DNA of 43,669 bases from Prevotellaceae bacterium (GTDB taxonomy: Bacteria > Bacteroidota > Bacteroidia > Bacteroidales > UBA932), in contig JAIRUB010000153.1 of NCBI GenBank assembly GCA_031254635.1, forward strand, positions 1 to 43,669, written 5' to 3'. Numbering within the stretch: the stretch's first letter is position 1; each line of letters starts with the position of its first letter. Under the pieces are notes generated by a model. That model did not search any database. It had not been told where the DNA came from and saw only the letters and a list, made by a program, of their open reading frames with translations. This document shows positions 39,608-43,669 of the stretch, piece by piece. The translations under genes were made by a program, and so were the position numbers.

Positions 39608-41716
39608 ATGAAACGTTTTATTATTAGTACACTTGTATTAGTTTTAGCTTGTTTGCCGACACAGCTATTTTCGAGCGTTACTACACAAGGGAAGGAATTC
39701 CTTATTTCTTTTGGCCATCTTCAGACAGGAGTAGCCAATGTTTCGGCAATTAAGATTGTTGCCTCCGACACAACATCTGTTACATTTACTTACTATGGAA
39801 TATCAGGTTCTAATAAAACAGTTGTTATTCCGGGAGGTTCCATTTACCATTATACGTTTACGACTGTGGAACGAACAGCGCTTGTTGCAAACACAACGGC
39901 TTCGAATAACACATTGAGGCTTACAGCCGATAAGCCGGTATCCGTTTATGTTCTCAACGCCAGAGGAAACACAGGAGATGCTACGCTTGTACTACCTTTT
40001 GATGCTTGGGGAACAGAATATCGTCACTTGTCCTACATGCCGGGAAATCACGGAGATGAATATGTTATTGTTGCTAAAGATGCCGGAACGAACATTTACC
40101 GTGGCGGGAGCGGTGTTATTGCTCATACACTGGGAGCAAATCAATCAATAAGATATTCTTTCGGCGGGACTACAGATGGAACCGGTACGCTGATTACTGC
40201 CAATAAACCCATTGCTTATTTTACATCCAATGAAAACCCGATAATTGCCGGAATGAATGTTGGCGATGATGCAATGTATGAACAATTGCCGCCGGCAGAC
40301 ATGTGGGGAACTAATTTTATGGTGCCTACCCCATTAGGTAGCAGTTCTACCGACCCATTGGGTAGTTTTCCTACTGTCAGAGTGGTTGGTTCTGTAAACG
40401 GAACAAGTGTTACCCGCACTTATGCAGGTGGAACCACGCAAACCATTTCCTTAAATGCAGGAGCGTATTTTGATTTTCCTTCAAATACCAATACCGGTTG
40501 TTGGATTACATCGACTCAAGCCATATTGGTTGGCACCTATCTAAACATGCCTGCATTAACATGGGTGCCGCCTACAGACCAAATGATGCCAATGATAATA
40601 GCAGCACCATTTAACGGATTTCTCACCCATAGTGCAATAATATTAGCGCCTACGGCAACCAGAAACCTGACGCAAGTGGCAGTGGGCGACAAAATGTTTT
40701 ATGCAATAAGCGGGGGTAGTTGGCTTACCTGTGTAAACACCGCTTATTCCTATTATGTGGTGCCATTAACTAATTTGACAGATGCTTACATATTTTACCA
40801 TCCGCATGGAATAATCACTTGGATTAAAGGTGTAAGCAGTAATTCATCTTACTATTATGTGGGCGCCGCTGCCGCACGTCCCGATGTTACTGCTTTCTAT
40901 GCCAATAATGTTTCTCACCTTGATTTGCCTACAACTATTATTACCACAAACGCTATAAACTTTAAAGCAGCACTAAGTATGCCGTTGAGTTTGAGCCCCG
41001 GCTTTTTGAAATGGTATATTGATGGTGTGGAAGAAATGGCCGGCAGAGATATGAGTATGTGGAATAAAAATATGCCCAACGGTATTTATGAAATAAAGAT
41101 GGAATTTACGGATGCTAATAATGTACTTGATTTCTTGAACAGTACTTTAACCATTTGTGTCCCTCAGCGCTTTACTGTTTGCGAACATAGCAGCCATGTT
41201 TTTGATGCAGGTACTTTTAACAACAGCAGTAATACTACTTACCAATGGTACAAAAATGGCACTATTCAAGGCGGCGCCACGAGCCAAACTTATTCGTGTG
41301 TTCCAAACAACAACGATGAAATTACCTGTTTTGTAACTATAAATGCGGGTACTCCCAATCAAAAGTCTGCCATTTTATACCGCGCCTTTGTAAGCATAGC
41401 ACCATCAGTAACACCAAGGATAACAATTTCATCCTCAGGTAATAATATTTGTTCGGGCACAAGTATAACCTACACAGCCAATATTACTAATGGTGGCTCT
41501 TCGCCGAGCTATCAGTGGCAAATAAATGGGATACCTGTCGGCGGCGTAACAACAGCAACTTACGCATATCAGCCGGCTAACGGCGATATCATTACCTGTG
41601 TATTATCCTCGAGTGCAACCTGTCCAGTTCCAAATCCTGTTACATCCGCTCCTATAACAATGACAGTAACGCCAACGGTAAATCCTTCGGTAAATATTTC
41701 GGGGGTGCCGGACTAA
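39608..41716 (+). CDS. IgGFc-binding-like surface protein with Ig-like repeats
   Basis: A 702-residue secreted protein (signal peptide to about residue 23, CLPTQLFSS). Residues about 27-330 follow the pattern of the IgGFc-binding protein N-terminal module: TQGKEFLISFG, KPVSVYVLNARG, ATLVLPFDAWGTEYRHLSYM, GDEYVIVAKD. Two or more Ig/PKD-like repeats follow (TYQWYKNGTIQGGATSQTY, SYQWQINGIPVGG), as in Bacteroidota adhesins. It ends NPSVNISGVPD inside what looks like the start of another repeat, with no type IX secretion sorting domain, so the gene may be truncated. Binding partners are unknown; the IgG name comes from the family. Confidence 0.8.
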   Translation: MKRFIISTLVLVLACLPTQLFSSVTTQGKEFLISFGHLQTGVANVSAIKIVASDTTSVTFTYYGISGSNKTVVIPGGSIYHYTFTTVERTALVANTTASNNTLRLTADKPVSVYVLNARGNTGDATLVLPFDAWGTEYRHLSYMPGNHGDEYVIVAKDAGTNIYRGGSGVIAHTLGANQSIRYSFGGTTDGTGTLITANKPIAYFTSNENPIIAGMNVGDDAMYEQLPPADMWGTNFMVPTPLGSSSTDPLGSFPTVRVVGSVNGTSVTRTYAGGTTQTISLNAGAYFDFPSNTNTGCWITSTQAILVGTYLNMPALTWVPPTDQMMPMIIAAPFNGFLTHSAIILAPTATRNLTQVAVGDKMFYAISGGSWLTCVNTAYSYYVVPLTNLTDAYIFYHPHGIITWIKGVSSNSSYYYVGAAAARPDVTAFYANNVSHLDLPTTIITTNAINFKAALSMPLSLSPGFLKWYIDGVEEMAGRDMSMWNKNMPNGIYEIKMEFTDANNVLDFLNSTLTICVPQRFTVCEHSSHVFDAGTFNNSSNTTYQWYKNGTIQGGATSQTYSCVPNNNDEITCFVTINAGTPNQKSAILYRAFVSIAPSVTPRITISSSGNNICSGTSITYTANITNGGSSPSYQWQINGIPVGGVTTATYAYQPANGDIITCVLSSSATCPVPNPVTSAPITMTVTPTVNPSVNISGVPD

Positions 41717-41723
41717 ATTAATT
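41705..41723 (+). repeat. 19-base sequence shared with 39512-39530
   Basis: GTGCCGGACTAAATTAATT is identical at 39512-39530 and 41705-41723, in both cases spanning the last codons (VPD), stop and trailer of a surface-protein gene. The sequences before and after differ. Confidence 0.9.
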
Positions 41724-41724
41724 A

Positions 41725-41859
41725 CCTGCCCGCAGTATTTCACAAGCTTTGTTTGCACAGGATGGCGGTATAACCATACAACAACTTTGCTTGTTCGTTG
41801 TTGCTCCCATCTTTGGCGCTGTCTTGGCCGGCGCGCTTTATAAGTAGCTAAAGAAGTAA
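41725..41859 (+). pseudogene. aqpZ: 3' fragment of a second aquaporin gene
   Basis: Reads PARSISQALFAQDGGITIQQ, then LCLFVVAPIFGAVLAGALYK, a stop in place of Trp (TAG for TGG), LKK and the final stop. It is the last 45 codons of an AqpZ-type channel. The first 42 or so bases are identical to aqpZ at 29652-30314; the rest differs mainly at third positions plus a few residues. It starts 2 bases after the shared 19-base junction, so everything upstream of codon 177 has been replaced by the surface-protein gene. Confidence 0.9.
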
Positions 41860-41874
41860 GGTTGTTTTGTTTTT

Positions 41875-41904
41875 CCTTGCCCTTGGTTTAAACCAAGGGC
41901 AAGG
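41875..41904. terminator. Perfect 30-base palindrome
   Basis: CCTTGCCCTTGGTTT followed directly by its complement, so the hairpin loop is formed by the AT-rich centre (GTTTAAAC). It stands 15 bases after the aquaporin fragment and was probably that gene's terminator. There is no T run on the plus strand afterwards; TTTTGTTTTT precedes it. Confidence 0.6.
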
Positions 41905-42115
41905 AGGAATATTGTAAAAAAAATAGCAGAACTATGCAGCGTTTTTTTTGGTTTTTGCATCTTATACAGAGGGGAAAATATATCTATATATAATTAACAC
42001 TTGTATATAATTAACACTCTAAGACCCAAATATTAATTTAAAATGAATGATTAGTTGAACATTATGAATGATTAGTTGAACATTTAATCCGTGTAAGGTG
42101 TTCAAATCAAGTAAG
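41905..42115 (+). repeat. Leader region with two tandem repeats
   Basis: TATATAATTAACACT occurs twice (41987-42001 and 42005-42019), and a 21-base unit beginning ATGAATGATTAGTTG occurs twice head-to-tail (42043-42063 and 42064-42084). The region is AT-rich, upstream of the last gene, with no coding sequence. Confidence 0.8.
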
Positions 42116-43669
42116 ATGAAAGCCAAACCAAAAAAAACCAATAAACCGTTTATGAAAAAGAAAAGGATGAAAACGATCACTAATACAAAAAAACTTTTTA
42201 TAGCATTGTTATTAAGTTTGGTGGTAACAACCGGCTATTCGCAACACAATGCAACCGAAGGCACGGAGTTTTATGTGACTTTTGTGAATAATAATAATCT
42301 GTCTGCTTCTACTCCAGGCCTTACCTGTCAGATTCGGTATGTGGTAACGGAGGCCTGCACTATTACCGCCCAATATGGCGATGGCAGCTATTTGGAAAAT
42401 AATGCAGTATATGCTCCGGGCGTATATACATTAGAGACCGATAAATCGAAATCATATTATATGGGCGCATCCGGAACCTCCGATAAAATGATAAAGATAA
42501 GCTCTACGAAAAATATCAGCGTGTTCGCTCTTAGTATGTCGGTATTTTCCTCTGATGCCACTACGATATTACCGATAACCACATTGGGCAATAAATATAC
42601 GATACTTTCCAATATAGATATGCCTAACTACGGAGGACATATTGCAGTTATTGCACCAACACCAGGTACTACATTTACCATCCGGCGGCCAGACAATACA
42701 GCAGTGCTTTCCAATCAAAACATAGCAGCTTACAATCAGCCTTATTTTTATTTCGAGGACGGTAGCAATCAAGATTTTACAGGTTATACGGTAGAATCAA
42801 ATCATAACGTAGCAGTTTTTAGCACTAAGATATGTGGCAATCCTGCGCCTGGTGGAGGTTGCGACCATAATTTTGAACAAATGTTCCCTGCCAATACTGC
42901 CGGGAAAGAGTACCTCTTGTGGAGTATGAGCCCGATATATCAATCCTCTAATCCGGCTGGTTATGACAGTTATAGAGTAGTTGCCTTGGAAAACAGTACC
43001 ACTATAACGAGAAGGATAGGTGCAGCAACTACAACTATTTTATTGAATGAAAATGAGGCAAGTAGTATTACCCTTACTCCCAGCAAAGTTACCAATGATC
43101 CTTATGCACATAATTCCTCAGGTGTAATTCAATTTACTTCCAATAACCCATTTCTTGTAGAGCATATACTTGGCCATGCTCCCTGTGTCAAATGGATATC
43201 ACCGGTGGAACAGCGGGTTACCAGCGCCGTATTAACTCCTTTTATTCCTATAGGAAATAGTGTTATTGAATACCACCAGTTACACGTAATGATACCGTCA
43301 GGGTCGCAGGGCTTCTTCACAATGAAAGAAACGCGTGGCGGAATATCCCAAAATGTAGACTTAACCTTCTATACTAATATCACTAATCAATATTATACGA
43401 TTGCATATAAAGAATATGCAAAATTTGATGATGTGTTAATAGAACTGTCGAATCCGGCAGGGCTTATTGCTTATATGGCCGGTTATGGGCAAGCCGAATC
43501 CTATCTTTTTACCGCCGGTGTCAGTGCGTTTAATCTGCAGACATATTATACCATTACCACTAAAACTACACCTTTCAGCGATGTATATTATACAGATACC
43601 GAAGAAAACACGCATACCTTTGTTTCATCGGATAACATAACGCTAAAGCGCACCATAGAAAAGCCCTTT
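42116..43669 (+). CDS. IgGFc-binding-like surface protein, partial (runs off the window)
   Basis: Open from ATG 42116 to the window end (518 codons seen). The in-frame ATG at 42167 is the more likely start because it directly precedes the signal peptide (LFIALLLSLVVTTGYSQ). The body is the same class as the protein at 39608: EGTEFYVTFVNNNN, then a strand-rich domain with ISVFALSMSVFSSDATTILP, TLGNKYTIL and HIAVIAPTPGTTFTI, matching the IgGFc-binding module (EFYVTF, then TLP..LG..Y). A second half (FEQMFPANTAGKEYLLWSMS onward) repeats the same theme. No repeat region or sorting domain is reached. Confidence 0.8.
   Translation, partial: MKAKPKKTNKPFMKKKRMKTITNTKKLFIALLLSLVVTTGYSQHNATEGTEFYVTFVNNNNLSASTPGLTCQIRYVVTEACTITAQYGDGSYLENNAVYAPGVYTLETDKSKSYYMGASGTSDKMIKISSTKNISVFALSMSVFSSDATTILPITTLGNKYTILSNIDMPNYGGHIAVIAPTPGTTFTIRRPDNTAVLSNQNIAAYNQPYFYFEDGSNQDFTGYTVESNHNVAVFSTKICGNPAPGGGCDHNFEQMFPANTAGKEYLLWSMSPIYQSSNPAGYDSYRVVALENSTTITRRIGAATTTILLNENEASSITLTPSKVTNDPYAHNSSGVIQFTSNNPFLVEHILGHAPCVKWISPVEQRVTSAVLTPFIPIGNSVIEYHQLHVMIPSGSQGFFTMKETRGGISQNVDLTFYTNITNQYYTIAYKEYAKFDDVLIELSNPAGLIAYMAGYGQAESYLFTAGVSAFNLQTYYTITTKTTPFSDVYYTDTEENTHTFVSSDNITLKRTIEKPF

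Noticed and set aside
1..43669. CRISPR array
   Set aside because: No regularly spaced identical repeats of 25-40 bases were seen; the repeats present are dispersed or simple.
1..43669. tRNA or rRNA genes
   Set aside because: No cloverleaf with GTTCRANNC/CCA-type ends and no rRNA core motifs were noticed by reading; a covariance scan was not possible.

Overview
The window reads as chromosomal DNA of an uncultured Bacteroidota, most likely Bacteroidales. The evidence is the gene content (DUF4294, DUF3244, a TPR/HTH membrane regulator, a Tat-type TldD next to TldE, IgGFc-binding-like surface proteins), the many short-leader promoters of the Bacteroidota type (TTTG, about 19 nt, TAnnTTTG), the absence of clear Shine-Dalgarno sequences, and a moderate-to-low GC. 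No rRNA, tRNA or CRISPR array was seen.

Layout. 0.3-3 kb (minus): ogt, pcm, a DUF4294 protein and a lipoprotein. 3.2-12.3 kb (plus): lytic transglycosylase and uvrA overlapping by one base; then a TPR lipoprotein, an EnvC-like factor, an M14 peptidase and a membrane phosphoesterase. 12.3-13.2 kb: an IS1182-like transposase relic and a small ORF damaged by it. 13.4-18.6 kb (plus): tldD, tldE, a TPR/HTH regulator and a DUF3244 protein. 18.65-18.9 kb: a candidate minus-strand small RNA and a strong hairpin. 18.9-21.5 kb (plus): pyrF and a frameshifted ubiD. 21.6-23.3 kb: a gene graveyard with an internally deleted diadenylate cyclase, two inverted IS5-family relics and, between them, AT-rich scraps of a TonB receptor, a C39 peptidase domain and an ABC ATPase. 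23.4-28.8 kb: a gluzincin lipoprotein, a GNAT gene cut by an IS end, and a large AsmA protein. 28.9-29.45 kb: a strong promoter and tiny ORFs. 29.65-33.1 kb (minus): pepE, S1/P1 nuclease, kbl, aqpZ. 33.3-38.1 kb (minus): an outer-membrane barrel, a GIY-YIG protein beside palindromic repeats, and a tight three-gene export operon (lipoprotein, alpha/beta hydrolase, PQQ-type propeller). 38.8-43.7 kb (plus): surface proteins with IgGFc-binding-like modules, interrupted by a relic of a second aquaporin gene.

Two themes run through the window. First, housekeeping, peptidoglycan and envelope functions dominate: MltD, EnvC, AsmA, TPR proteins and secreted hydrolases. Second, there is heavy low-level genome erosion and repeat expansion. 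Short dispersed repeats lie between genes and have also entered reading frames in phase (uvrA, ubiD, possibly the nuclease signal peptide). Transposase relics have truncated several genes, and two homopolymers (T18 inside tldD, G14 upstream of the export operon) could vary by slippage. All functional calls come from reading sequence motifs; no database search was possible.
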